From assembly GCF_014859555.1 (NCBI RefSeq), contig NZ_JACUTY010000002.1:1-64000 (forward strand): a stretch of 64,000 nt of DNA, given 5' to 3'. This stretch comes from Thiomicrospira sp. (GTDB lineage Bacteria > Pseudomonadota > Gammaproteobacteria > Thiomicrospirales > Thiomicrospiraceae). The position numbers and the translations under genes were made by a program. The notes beneath the pieces are model-generated. The model saw nothing but the letters and a program-made list of their open reading frames with translations, had not been told where the DNA came from and did not search any database. Below, one piece after another: positions 46,019-55,929 of the stretch (positions within the stretch are counted from its first letter, which is position 1; each line of letters opens with the position of its first letter).

Positions 46019-48010
46019 TTAAGCGATTATTGCTTCAGCTTTTGCGACAACGTTTTCAACGGTGAAACCAAACTCTTTAAATAGCTCACCGGCTGGCGCA
46101 GACTCACCGAAGGTGTCGATGCCGACAACATCGCCCTCTAGGCCAACATACTTACGCCAAAAATCCGTTACACCCGCTTCTACTGCCAAGCGTGGTACAC
46201 CTGGAATCAAGACCGAATCTTTGTAAGCTTGGTCTTGCATATCAAACATATCTGGACAAGGCATAGATACAACACGTACTTTTTTGCCTTTCGCTGTAAT
46301 AGCGTCAGCCGCCTTAACAGCAAGCTCAACTTCAGAACCTGTTGCGATAATGATCAATTGCGCACCAGCTGCATCTTTAAGGACATAGCCGCCTTTCTCA
46401 ATCATTTTAACTTGCTCAGGAGTACGCTCCATTGGCGCTAAGTTCTGACGCGAGAATACTAAGGCTGTTGGTGCATTACTGCGCATCATCGCTACTTTCC
46501 AAGACACCGCTGACTCAATGGCATCACAACCACGCCAGGTTTGGAAATTTGGAATCATACGCATGGTCGCAATTTGTTCAACTGGCTGATGCGTTGGACC
46601 ATCTTCACCTAGACCGATTGAATCATGGGTGTAAACATAGATGGTGCCGATTTTCATCAACGCTGACATACGCAATGCATTGCGCATGAATTCCATGAAC
46701 ATTAAGAAAGTCGCGCCATAAACTTTAAACCCGCCATGTAGAACCATACCGTTCATCATGTGTGCCATACCAAACTCACGCACACCCCAAGAGATGTAGT
46801 TACCGTCGGCGTTGTTTTTGTTTACTTTAACCGTGCCTGACCAGTTGGTTAGGTTTGAACCGGTTAAGTCCGCTGAACCACCAAACATTTCTGGCAATAA
46901 TGGCCCCATAGCTTCAATTGCATTTTGCGATGCTTTACGTGACGCAATGTTTGGCATTTCCGCTTGAGTTTTAGCAATGAACTTATCCATTTCAACTTCA
47001 AAGTTCGCTGGCAACTCACCCGACATACGACGTTTGAATTCTTTTGCTAAATCAGGATAGTTTTTCGCATAGTCTTCAAACAATGTATTCCACTCAGCTT
47101 CTTCATCCGCTCCTTTCTTGGTGTGATCCCATCCATCATAGATATCTTGTGGGATAACGAACGGCTCGTGCTTCCAACCTAGGTTTTCACGGGTTAGCGC
47201 GATTTCTTGATCACCTAATGGTGCACCGTGACAGTCGTGTGTACCGCAAAGGTTTGGCGAACCGAAGCCGATCGTGGTTTTAGTACAAATTAAAGTTGGC
47301 TTGTCTTGGATAGACTTAGCTTCATGGATAGCGGCATCAATGGCATCGGCATTGTGACCATCTACACCACGGATAACGTGCCAGCCATAAGACTCGAAAC
47401 GACCCGCAACATCTTGCTCCATCCACTCATCAATGTGACCGTCAATTGAGATATTGTTGTCATCCCAGAAAGCGACCAACTTACCAAGACCTAACGCACC
47501 CGCCATGGCACAAGATTCGTGTGACAAACCTTCCATCAAACAACCATCGCCCATAAAGGCATAAGTATGGTGGTTTACAATTGCGTGTCCTGGACGGTTA
47601 AACTGCGCCGCTAACGTGCGTTCTGCAATCGCCATACCTACTGCGTTAGTAATGCCTTGGCCTAATGGCCCCGTGGTGGTTTCGATACCATCCGCATAAC
47701 CATACTCTGGGTGACCAGCGGTTTTGGCATGCAACTGACGGAACTGTTTGATATCTTCCATACCCAAGTCAAAACCAGTTAAATGCAGTAGAGAGTAGAT
47801 CAGCATTGAGCCATGACCATTTGACAATACAAAACGGTCACGATCTGCCCATTTGGCATTTTTTGGGTTGTATTTCATGTGGCCATTCCACAGTACTTCT
47901 GCAATATCAGCCATGCCCATAGGCGCGCCTGGGTGACCTGACTTGGCTTTTTGTACGGCATCCATACTTAACGCACGAATTGCGTTAGCTAAATCTCTAC
48001 GAGTTGGCAT
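46019..48010 (-). CDS. tkt: Transketolase
   Basis: 663 residues. Thiamine-diphosphate site [12 protein letters not shown] and [10 protein letters not shown], the [18 protein letters not shown] substrate loop, and the [19 protein letters not shown] pyrimidine-domain motif. It moves two-carbon units in the regenerative Calvin cycle. GAGGA precedes the start. It heads the minus-strand carbon-fixation block. The 209-base gap upstream (48011-48219) shows no gene. Confidence 0.97.
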   Translation of the reverse strand: MPTRRDLANAIRALSMDAVQKAKSGHPGAPMGMADIAEVLWNGHMKYNPKNAKWADRDRFVLSNGHGSMLIYSLLHLTGFDLGMEDIKQFRQLHAKTAGHPEYGYADGIETTTGPLGQGITNAVGMAIAERTLAAQFNRPGHAIVNHHTYAFMGDGCLMEGLSHESCAMAGALGLGKLVAFWDDNNISIDGHIDEWMEQDVAGRFESYGWHVIRGVDGHNADAIDAAIHEAKSIQDKPTLICTKTTIGFGSPNLCGTHDCHGAPLGDQEIALTRENLGWKHEPFVIPQDIYDGWDHTKKGADEEAEWNTLFEDYAKNYPDLAKEFKRRMSGELPANFEVEMDKFIAKTQAEMPNIASRKASQNAIEAMGPLLPEMFGGSADLTGSNLTNWSGTVKVNKNNADGNYISWGVREFGMAHMMNGMVLHGGFKVYGATFLMFMEFMRNALRMSALMKIGTIYVYTHDSIGLGEDGPTHQPVEQIATMRMIPNFQTWRGCDAIESAVSWKVAMMRSNAPTALVFSRQNLAPMERTPEQVKMIEKGGYVLKDAAGAQLIIIATGSEVELAVKAADAITAKGKKVRVVSMPCPDMFDMQDQAYKDSVLIPGVPRLAVEAGVTDFWRKYVGLEGDVVGIDTFGESAPAGELFKEFGFTVENVVAKAEAIIA

Positions 48011-48219
48011 ATCAACGTCCTCAATTTTGAAAAAAATTCGGGTGTTCTAGAAGTTTCGGCGTTGCACACAGCCTTATCCAGAATAAACTTAATCTGCTAT
48101 TCTCGCTTAAAAACAAGAATTCTTCAACAAAAATGCGAATCTTGCAAAAAGATTGCATGTCTTTTTTAGGCCAATAAAACTCGAATCACGCCCAACTGAC
48201 GGGGCTTTAGTAGCGCCTT

Positions 48220-51200
48220 TTAATTCGCTCGAAGCGTTTGAATTTTATAAGAAATTTTTGTGCTTGCACTCTCATATAGTGATAACAAAGCCGGAATCAC
48301 CAGCAAAATAAGCACGGTGGCAAACATTAAACCAAATGCAATCGAAATCGCCATCGGAATCAAAAACTGCGCTTGTAATGAGGTTTCAAACAGCAATGGT
48401 GTCAGTCCGGCAATGGTGGTTAAAGACGTCACCAATACCGCCCTTAAGCGTTGTACCGAGGCTTCTTCAAGGGCCTCATTTACATTCAGACCTTCTTCAC
48501 GCAAACGTTTATAAAAACTCACTAAAATAATTGAGTTGTTCACCACAATGCCCGCCAGTCCGAAAAAGCCGAACATGGACAAGATGGTCAAACTCACCCC
48601 CATAACATAATGACCTAGAATCGCGCCAATTAAACCCAGCGGAATCGCCATCATCACAATTAGCGGCCAGCCATAAGACTCAAACACCCAAGCTAAAATT
48701 AAATAAATCAAAGCCATACCAATAAATAAACCCAGCATCATGTCGCCAAAAGTTTTTTGCTGATTTTTGGCCGTGCCTTCCAAGCTATAACGCACGCCAT
48801 ATTCCTGCATAATCTGGGGGAGCACATCCTGCTCCAAGTCAGCCAGAATTCGATTTGCGCTGTTTAGGCTCCGATCCACATCGCCCAGCACAGTTACGGC
48901 TAGTTTGCCGTTAAAATGTCGCATCACATCAAAACCTTGCTGGGTTTGCCAGCTCACGATATTGCCCAACGGCACGCGCTCGCCAGATGGGCTGATCAGT
49001 TGCTTGGCATTCAATACCGCGAGCTGCTCTTGCTGATTACGAGGCAACATAACCCTAACTTCAATTTCGTCTTCACCCAGTGTATAAATTTGCGAAAGTT
49101 GGCCAGAAAAAGCCGAACTCAGTTGCGCGCCCACCGATTGATAAGAAAAACCCATGGCTTGCGCGATCGGTGTCAGTTTAAACACCATTTGCTCGCGCCC
49201 ATAAGGTAAATCATCCGACAAACCACTGACTCCTTCAATGTCATCTAATACTTGCTGTAAGTCTAGCGAGGCCTGTTTGAGATTTTGCGGTGACCCGCCG
49301 GTAAATTGAATTTGAATATCGCGACCCGGTGGCCCACCTACTTGCGATACTACATTAAAATTTTCTAGCCCAGGCATCGGGTCGATTTTTGCCGTCCAGC
49401 TCCGAATAAACTCGGCATTACGCGTATGTCGGCGATCCGGATCGAGCAGCTCAACATTGATCGTGCCATACACCGCACCCGATGAACCCGATCCTTGGTT
49501 ATAAGCCACCACCGCGGTTTGAATAATACCGGGCTCCAGTTCTTGCTCGGTTTGTCGTAGAGCGGTATAAACCTGATCAACAAACTGCGCGGTAACCGTT
49601 TCCGGGGTGCCGGATACAAATTGAATCGAAGCATTAATTTTGTCGGCTTCAGGTGAGGGGAAAAACGTAAACCCCATACGCCCACCGGCGATCAATCCAA
49701 TTGTTACCACAATCAAGCCTAATGCCATTGCCAGCACCGTGGCACGGCTTTGCAGTACCCAACGAATCACTTGGCGAAACTGAACCTGTCTAAAATGGTT
49801 AAACGCATTATCCCAACGCTCACGCAGCTGGTTGGTTTTCAAGGGTTTGCCATGCCGTAACCCAAAACGTAAATGCCCAGGAAGCACTAAGAAACACTGA
49901 ATCAATGAGACCAAAATAACCGATACAATCACCATCGGAATCGCAAATAAAATCGCACCGATTTCCGCGCCAATCATCATCAAGGGTAAAAAGGCCGCAA
50001 TGGTGGTCAGAGAGGAGGCCATGACTGGCGTAAACATTCGGTGCGCGCCGCCTTCAGCGGCTTCGGCCGATGACTCGCCTTGTTCATAGTGGGTCAAGGT
50101 GTCTTCCCCCACTACTATCGCATCATCGACAATGATCCCCAGTGCCATTATCAAGGCAAACAAACTCATCATATTAATGCTGCCGCCGGCTAAATAAAGC
50201 ACCATTAAGGTTGTCATAAACGAGACCGGAATCCCCAACGCCACCCAAAAAGCGACTCGGCCATTTAAGAAAACATACAAAATGAGCAATACCAAAACTA
50301 AACCGCCCAAACCATTATTAACTAATAACATGATGCGTTCTTTGACCAGTGACCAGGTTTCATCATAAACCCTAAGATCAATGCCTGCAGGCAAACTCGG
50401 CTCCACTTCCGCCAACCAGTCTTGCATAATCCGCGAAGACACCAAAGTATCGCCCGATTCAGCACGTTGCAACGCCATCTCAATCGCGGGACGACCTTCA
50501 ACCACCAAATAGCTGGCATCGCGAACCGGCCTTAAAGTGACTTCAGCCAACTCACCCAGCTCAAGATACTCAGTATCACCGACACGTAATGGCAATTCTC
50601 GAAAGCCTTGTTCGCTGCGACGCTGTTCAATCGCACGCAAATCTCTCGCGGTGTCTTGATCGCCAAACCGACCCGCTGGCACATCTTGACTCAGCTTATT
50701 TATTTGGCTCGCGATTTGATCAAAGTTTAGGTCATACTGCGCCATGGAAGCCATGCTCATCTCAATCGCCATTTCTTCTAATGGGCGACCGCGAAACTCG
50801 ATTTTGTCGATACCCATATCTAACAATGCACGTTCGTAGTCTCGCACCAAATAACGTAAGCGATCTTCTTCACCCTGCTGCCCCATTACCAGCACTTTCG
50901 CTACTGGCTCGTAACGGATAATACGCTCAACAACGGGGGTTTGAATATCCTGAGGTAGGTTGCGCAATTCAGATACACGCTGGCGCACTTGATCCACCGC
51001 TTCAATCATATCGGTGCCTTCAACATATTTGAGCGTCACCACAGACACTCCCAATGATGAAGTTGAGGTCATTTCATCCAGGTTTTCAACATTACGCAAT
51101 ACACGCTCGATTGGATCGGTGACGCTTTTTTCGACATCTTGCGCATTTGCGCCCGGCCACACCACCCGAACCTGAGCATAATCAAGATTAAAGCTAGGGA

Positions 51201-51336
51201 AAAATTGTACATTTAACTTCATTAACGCCACGATCCCTAACAGAATCATTAAAGCCATCAATAAGTTAGACGCGACTTTATGGCGGACAAAAACGCCTAT
51301 CAGCCCATAAGAAGTGGGTTTGCTCGTCGGTTTCAT
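48220..51336 (-). CDS. RND-family efflux permease (AcrB/HAE-type)
   Basis: 1038 residues with 12 membrane helices and two large periplasmic loops. FPSFNLDYAQVRVVWPGANAQDVEKSV-type start, MALGIIVDDAIVVGED with the paired aspartates of the proton relay in helix 4, and GIVVNNSIILVSFYKRLREEG in the second half are typical. Driven by protons, it exports small molecules from the periplasm. It overlaps its adaptor gene by four bases. No outer-membrane factor gene is nearby. Substrate unknown. Confidence 0.93.
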   Translation of the reverse strand: MKPTSKPTSYGLIGVFVRHKVASNLLMALMILLGIVALMKLNVQFFPSFNLDYAQVRVVWPGANAQDVEKSVTDPIERVLRNVENLDEMTSTSSLGVSVVTLKYVEGTDMIEAVDQVRQRVSELRNLPQDIQTPVVERIIRYEPVAKVLVMGQQGEEDRLRYLVRDYERALLDMGIDKIEFRGRPLEEMAIEMSMASMAQYDLNFDQIASQINKLSQDVPAGRFGDQDTARDLRAIEQRRSEQGFRELPLRVGDTEYLELGELAEVTLRPVRDASYLVVEGRPAIEMALQRAESGDTLVSSRIMQDWLAEVEPSLPAGIDLRVYDETWSLVKERIMLLVNNGLGGLVLVLLILYVFLNGRVAFWVALGIPVSFMTTLMVLYLAGGSINMMSLFALIMALGIIVDDAIVVGEDTLTHYEQGESSAEAAEGGAHRMFTPVMASSLTTIAAFLPLMMIGAEIGAILFAIPMVIVSVILVSLIQCFLVLPGHLRFGLRHGKPLKTNQLRERWDNAFNHFRQVQFRQVIRWVLQSRATVLAMALGLIVVTIGLIAGGRMGFTFFPSPEADKINASIQFVSGTPETVTAQFVDQVYTALRQTEQELEPGIIQTAVVAYNQGSGSSGAVYGTINVELLDPDRRHTRNAEFIRSWTAKIDPMPGLENFNVVSQVGGPPGRDIQIQFTGGSPQNLKQASLDLQQVLDDIEGVSGLSDDLPYGREQMVFKLTPIAQAMGFSYQSVGAQLSSAFSGQLSQIYTLGEDEIEVRVMLPRNQQEQLAVLNAKQLISPSGERVPLGNIVSWQTQQGFDVMRHFNGKLAVTVLGDVDRSLNSANRILADLEQDVLPQIMQEYGVRYSLEGTAKNQQKTFGDMMLGLFIGMALIYLILAWVFESYGWPLIVMMAIPLGLIGAILGHYVMGVSLTILSMFGFFGLAGIVVNNSIILVSFYKRLREEGLNVNEALEEASVQRLRAVLVTSLTTIAGLTPLLFETSLQAQFLIPMAISIAFGLMFATVLILLVIPALLSLYESASTKISYKIQTLRAN

Positions 51337-52592
51337 CGACGGCCTCGCGTTCCATTAAAGGTTTGCGGCGTCACCAATAACCCAGAAATCGCGTTAGGTA
51401 AATGCGTGACACTTAATTGGTCACCTTCCACTAACTCGCCTTCAATTAAAGCCCAACGTACATTATCCAATTCAACTTCGCCCACAACGGAAACAGCGCG
51501 TGCCACCAGCCGATCCTGTTCCACAACATAAACACGGTCACTACTATATAACGCACTGTAAGGCACCGCAAAACCCTGTCGTAAAATTGGCATTTCCAGC
51601 ACAATTTCTAACACATCTCCTGGACGCAAATGGCGTAGCTCGGCTGGCACTTGAAAGAAGCTATCCAAACCTGAACTGGTCGCTTCGCCAGCCAAGCGTA
51701 CTAACGGCAAAGCGGTTTGTTCACCCGTCGCCCGATACCAGGCCTGGATGGGCTGATTTTGATCTAAGGCTTGCTGAATTTTTAAGCGTGTTTTAGCTGG
51801 TAACTTAGCGCGTAACTCCAGTGAATCCAGCGGGTAATATTCAACTAATAAGCTATTAGCATTGACTTGGTCACCCTCTGCTACCGCTACCTGAAGCACT
51901 CGACCCGCGACTTTGGCTTTGACATGTGAACGCTCTACGTTCAGTTTCGTGCGGTTAAGATTGGCAAAAGATCGATCTAAACGTGCTTGAAGTTGTTTTA
52001 GCTTAACCGTTTGCTGATCGACGATTAAACGTGCGTTCATCAAGGCTAACGCTTGTCGTGCTAACGCGTCACGCGCTTGATCCACACTTGATTCAGCGGC
52101 TAAGTCGCGCGCAACTAACTGTTGATTTCTGGCCAGGTCGGATTGTTTGATTTTATATAACGCTTGCTCTTGCTCCAAGCGTTTACGTTCGGTCTTTTGG
52201 GCTTGCTGTTCGGCATCAAAAGCCGCCTGCGCTTCATCAAATTCAGCTTGTGCGGTTTGTAAGGTCAGATTGACCTCTAACGGGTTAAGTTGTAATAACG
52301 TATCGCCTGCCATAAACAAGGCGCCTTCTTTGAAAGGCAAACGTTTGACTTCTGCGGATAAAGGCGCCACGAGTTTGATACGCTGATTCGATTCGACCCG
52401 AGCGTATAAGGTATGATGCGGATTCCAATCTTGCTGGCTCAAACTCATGACCTCGACTCCCCAAGCGCGCTCGCTGATTTCAGTAGCGGGGGCTTGGGGT
52501 TTGGTCGCTTTCAAATATTGAAATACGGCGATCGACAACAACATAATCAACAACGGCCAAAGCCAAACTTTGATTTTATGCGACACTGACAT
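51333..52592 (-). CDS. RND periplasmic adaptor (membrane fusion protein)
   Basis: 419 residues from ATG 52592 (AAAGGAA upstream). N-terminal membrane helix (about 10-28), barrel-sandwich half KLVAPLSAEVKRLPFKEG, a long coiled-coil hairpin (about 105-215), then the second lipoyl half HVKAKVAGRVLQVAV and a beta-barrel domain. It links the permease to an outer-membrane channel. A palindrome copy encodes Gln-Ala-Trp. Confidence 0.9.
   Translation of the reverse strand: MSVSHKIKVWLWPLLIMLLSIAVFQYLKATKPQAPATEISERAWGVEVMSLSQQDWNPHHTLYARVESNQRIKLVAPLSAEVKRLPFKEGALFMAGDTLLQLNPLEVNLTLQTAQAEFDEAQAAFDAEQQAQKTERKRLEQEQALYKIKQSDLARNQQLVARDLAAESSVDQARDALARQALALMNARLIVDQQTVKLKQLQARLDRSFANLNRTKLNVERSHVKAKVAGRVLQVAVAEGDQVNANSLLVEYYPLDSLELRAKLPAKTRLKIQQALDQNQPIQAWYRATGEQTALPLVRLAGEATSSGLDSFFQVPAELRHLRPGDVLEIVLEMPILRQGFAVPYSALYSSDRVYVVEQDRLVARAVSVVGEVELDNVRWALIEGELVEGDQLSVTHLPNAISGLLVTPQTFNGTRGRR
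51738..51747. repeat. CCAGGCCTGG palindrome in the RND adaptor gene
   Basis: Read on the minus strand as Gln-Ala-Trp; the outer base pair is not symmetrical. Confidence 0.9.
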
Positions 52593-52658
52593 TGGGATTC
52601 CTTTGCTTAAAAGCAATAGATGAACAACGTTAAATCAACACCGCAGAACCATCACATA

Positions 52659-52678
52659 AACCACCAGGCCTGGTGGTT
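52659..52678. repeat. 20-bp CCAGGCCTGG palindrome at the fieF stop codon
   Basis: AACCACCAGGCCTGGTGGTT is a perfect 20-bp palindrome. Its last two bases fall in the fieF stop codon. It is the rightmost copy in the window. Confidence 0.92.
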
Positions 52679-53576
52679 ATGAGCTTCCCCATTGATGATG
52701 CTCTGGATCCGAACGTAAACTCACTGGTTCTTGATGAATCAATACATCGGCTTGTGGAAACGCCTCTTGAATCCGCTCAGTGACCTCTTCCGCAATGCGG
52801 TGTGCTTTCACTAAAGGCATTCGATCATCTAACTCTAAATCCACTTGAATAAACATATTCGGCCCGGATCGATAGGTACGCAAGTCATTAAAGCCTTCCA
52901 CGTCTCGATGAGACAAAATAATTTTCTGAATTTTCTCACGCATTGCACTCGGCAATTCAATGTCTAACAATTGATTAGCCGATTCTTTAGCCAGCTTTAA
53001 GGCACTCCAACCGATAAATACCGCAATAAATATCGCTAATACCGCATCGACCCACTCAAACCGCCACAAAGTCACGATTAAACCGACCGCCACCAAAGCA
53101 TTGGCGGCAATATCGGTTATGTAATGTAGCGAGTCGGACTTAATCGCAGTGGACTGAGTTTGACGAACCACATAACGCTGAAACAATACCAGGGCACTAG
53201 TTAACAGCATCGAAAATACCATAATCCAAATACCAAGCGCTACCTGCTGAATACTTTCCGGATTAATTAAACGACCTATCGCATACACCAGCAAATAAAA
53301 AGCTGAACCGGCGATAAAAACACTTTGCGCCAAAGCGGCTAAAGGCTCGGCTTTGCCATGCCCAAAACGGTGTTCAGAGTCGGCGGGCACTTGAGCCAAA
53401 CGCACCGCAAATAAAATCATCACCGAGGCCACCACATCCAAAGCTGAGTCCAGTAACGAAGCCAAAATACTCACCGAACCGGTCAGCCACCAACCAGCAA
53501 ATTTAACCACAATCAGGGTTAAAGCTACACTAACTGACGCGTAAGTGGCTAAGCGCGTTAAACGTCGACTATCCAC
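52677..53576 (-). CDS. fieF: Cation diffusion facilitator, FieF-like
   Basis: 299 residues: six membrane helices and a C-terminal cytoplasmic domain. Metal site residues appear in SLLDSALDVVAS (helix 2) and LHYITDIAANAL (HxxxD, helix 5), as in FieF/YiiP. It exports zinc, iron or similar divalent ions against protons. It overlaps the cca gene by 8 bases. Confidence 0.92.
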   Translation of the reverse strand: MDSRRLTRLATYASVSVALTLIVVKFAGWWLTGSVSILASLLDSALDVVASVMILFAVRLAQVPADSEHRFGHGKAEPLAALAQSVFIAGSAFYLLVYAIGRLINPESIQQVALGIWIMVFSMLLTSALVLFQRYVVRQTQSTAIKSDSLHYITDIAANALVAVGLIVTLWRFEWVDAVLAIFIAVFIGWSALKLAKESANQLLDIELPSAMREKIQKIILSHRDVEGFNDLRTYRSGPNMFIQVDLELDDRMPLVKAHRIAEEVTERIQEAFPQADVLIHQEPVSLRSDPEHHQWGSS

Positions 53577-54828
53577 GGGACTCCACCGAGTTTTTAGTGC
53601 TGATTAAATGGGTTTTGTAATTATCGAGCCTTGCTAAACGTTGCTGATCAATCGCCTGACCCATTTTTTCTCCCATTAAGCCACTATCGGCTAAGGCTTT
53701 CGCATCCACTTGACGACAAGCCTCAAGCGCGCCAAGCCAGAAAGCTTTTTGCTTATATTCTTCCGTTTCAAAACCCAAACGTCCGTGGTGATCGGCTTCA
53801 CACACGGTTAATAATTGTTCAAAACGCTCCGGTTGACGCATCGCGTCACAGCCTTTGATAACTTTAAGCATATCTTTTGGCGCCATATCTAAGCCACCGC
53901 GATGAATCCAGCCATGCCACTCGGTAGCACGTAACGCCAATTGGAGAGTCGACTTAGGAACTGGATAAATTTGTGCCCAGCGACTAATTAATGATGTGCC
54001 GGCTTGCTCATGCCCCGGGTGTTTAGGCCAAAAACTAGCGTGCGTTAAGCTTTTGCCTAAATCATGCACCAAGGCCGCAAAGCGAATATCTAACGAATTC
54101 GATAATTTGGCCGCCGCATCCAATACCATCATAGTATGCGTACCGGCATCGCCTTCCGGGTGTTGTACCGGTGATTGCGGCACCTCAAACATTTTATCTA
54201 ATTCAGGAAATAACACACTTAACGCACCGACTTCACGCAGACACTCAAAAAATAAGCGGGGACGTTTGGTTAACAAAGCTTTGGATACTTCCAGCCAAAC
54301 TCGATCAGGTACTAAATCATCCAATTCACCTTGAGCCGACATTTCGCACAACAAAACTCGCGTTTCATCGGCCAATTGAAAATCGAAATCCGCTAATTGT
54401 GCCCGGAAACGAGCCACTCTTAACACCCTCAACGGATCTTCGGTAAAAGCCGGCGATACATGACGTAATACACGAGCGTGAACATCTTGCTCGCCACCGT
54501 AAGGATCAATCAAACGACCGGACTGAGTCATCGCCATCGCGTTAATCGTCAAATCCCGGCGCATTAAGTCTTCTTCGAGCGTGACTTCTGGCGAGGCATT
54601 AACTTCAAACCCATGGTAACCATGACCCGATTTACGCTCGGTACGGGCTAGTGCATATTCTTCCTGGGTTTCTGGGTGTAAAAATACCGGAAAATCGACA
54701 CCGACTTGCTTACAACCCAACGCCAACATTTTTTCAGGCGTAGCACCCACCACTACCCAGTCACGATCCTGAACAGGAATATGCAACATCCCATCCCTGA
54801 CCGCTCCGCCAACTAGGTAGACTTGCAT
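53569..54828 (-). CDS. cca: CCA-adding tRNA nucleotidyltransferase
   Basis: 419 residues. Head domain LVGGAVRD, the catalytic DRDWVV (DxD), DLMRRDLTINAMA and the RVLRVARFRAQL region, then an HD domain with ALVHDLGK, as in the full-length E. coli type. It adds and repairs the CCA end of tRNAs. It follows the NDUFA9-like gene by 2 bases. Confidence 0.95.
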   Translation of the reverse strand: MQVYLVGGAVRDGMLHIPVQDRDWVVVGATPEKMLALGCKQVGVDFPVFLHPETQEEYALARTERKSGHGYHGFEVNASPEVTLEEDLMRRDLTINAMAMTQSGRLIDPYGGEQDVHARVLRHVSPAFTEDPLRVLRVARFRAQLADFDFQLADETRVLLCEMSAQGELDDLVPDRVWLEVSKALLTKRPRLFFECLREVGALSVLFPELDKMFEVPQSPVQHPEGDAGTHTMMVLDAAAKLSNSLDIRFAALVHDLGKSLTHASFWPKHPGHEQAGTSLISRWAQIYPVPKSTLQLALRATEWHGWIHRGGLDMAPKDMLKVIKGCDAMRQPERFEQLLTVCEADHHGRLGFETEEYKQKAFWLGALEACRQVDAKALADSGLMGEKMGQAIDQQRLARLDNYKTHLISTKNSVESRG

Positions 54829-54830
54829 GT

Positions 54831-55805
54831 TTACTTAAACTCGCTTGAATTACGCCCAGCATGTTCACGAAAAAACTCATAACGTTGACGAATTTTATGC
54901 GGAACGATGTAACTTGATAATATACTTTCGATACTAGCTGGTTCAAATCCAAATTGACGTGAAAAATCCTGCTGGCTAACCAGGTCAACCGCCAACTGTT
55001 TTTGCTGATAGGCATCTACTGTTTTGAAAGGCGCTAACCAGCCCAACCACAACATAAATTTTGCGTTCGCTTGGCACATAGGCAGCAATTTAGCCGATTC
55101 CAACCCCATAAAGCCACTCACCCATTCGGCCAAGTCCATTAACGTCATACGTTCTTCACCGGCCAGCTCAATTTTGGCATTAAAACAACTAGGGGTTTTA
55201 ATCGCTACAACCAACGCTTGGGCAAAATCTTTAACCCAAAGTGGCTGAACTTGTTTTTCTGCGTTTGGAAGCATCATAAAAGTAGAACGTTCTAACTGCG
55301 CTTTGTATAGCCGCGTGGTGTTATCACCCTCACCAATTAGTAAGCCGGCTCGTAAAATGGAGGTTTTGCTGAAAGCCATGTTGTGAATAATGCTATCGGC
55401 TTCACCTAATACCCGCAACCAGTTAGATTTAGCTTGAGTTGCATTGGCACCGATTTGCGACAACTGAATTAAACGAGCCAAGCCGACCTGCTCGGCGGCT
55501 TTTTTGATGGCTTGGGTAACACTAACGAAATCGGCTTCTTCAACGGTTTCTGAACGATTACTTTGGTCTGCTAATAAATTAATGACCGTATCGTGACCTT
55601 TAAACAAAGATACTAATGCATCTACACTTTGTTTTTCAACACTCACCAACCGAACACCAGGAATTAAAGCTAACTCGCGATAACGCTCAACCCGACGCAC
55701 CGCCACACTAACCTCATAGCCAGCCGCCGTTAAAGCCGAAATGGCCGCACGGCCTACAAAGCCCGCACCGCCTAACACACATACTTTTTTTCCCAACTTC
55801 ATCAT
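54831..55805 (-). CDS. NAD(P)-binding short-chain protein, NDUFA9-like
   Basis: 324 residues with N-terminal Rossmann motif VCVLGGAGFVGRAAI and an atypical SDR core (LIQLSQIGANATQ, in place of the classic YxxxK). The family is related to complex I subunit NDUFA9 and to nucleoside-diphosphate-sugar epimerases. Function in bacteria is unclear. It begins a short operon with cca and fieF. Confidence 0.82.
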   Translation of the reverse strand: MMKLGKKVCVLGGAGFVGRAAISALTAAGYEVSVAVRRVERYRELALIPGVRLVSVEKQSVDALVSLFKGHDTVINLLADQSNRSETVEEADFVSVTQAIKKAAEQVGLARLIQLSQIGANATQAKSNWLRVLGEADSIIHNMAFSKTSILRAGLLIGEGDNTTRLYKAQLERSTFMMLPNAEKQVQPLWVKDFAQALVVAIKTPSCFNAKIELAGEERMTLMDLAEWVSGFMGLESAKLLPMCQANAKFMLWLGWLAPFKTVDAYQQKQLAVDLVSQQDFSRQFGFEPASIESILSSYIVPHKIRQRYEFFREHAGRNSSEFK

Positions 55806-55929
55806 TCAATATTCTCTCTTATGTTCTGAACGGCCGAATTATTCAGCGTTAATCTATTCGAATAGGACGAAAGCACGCAATATTAAGGAAAAGTTCTAAA
55901 CCGGTCAAGCAGCTCAGTCCGCTCAACCC

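Noticed and set aside
48166-48215. Terminator between the RND gene and tkt
   Set aside because: GCCC and GGGGC could pair weakly, but no T run follows on either strand.
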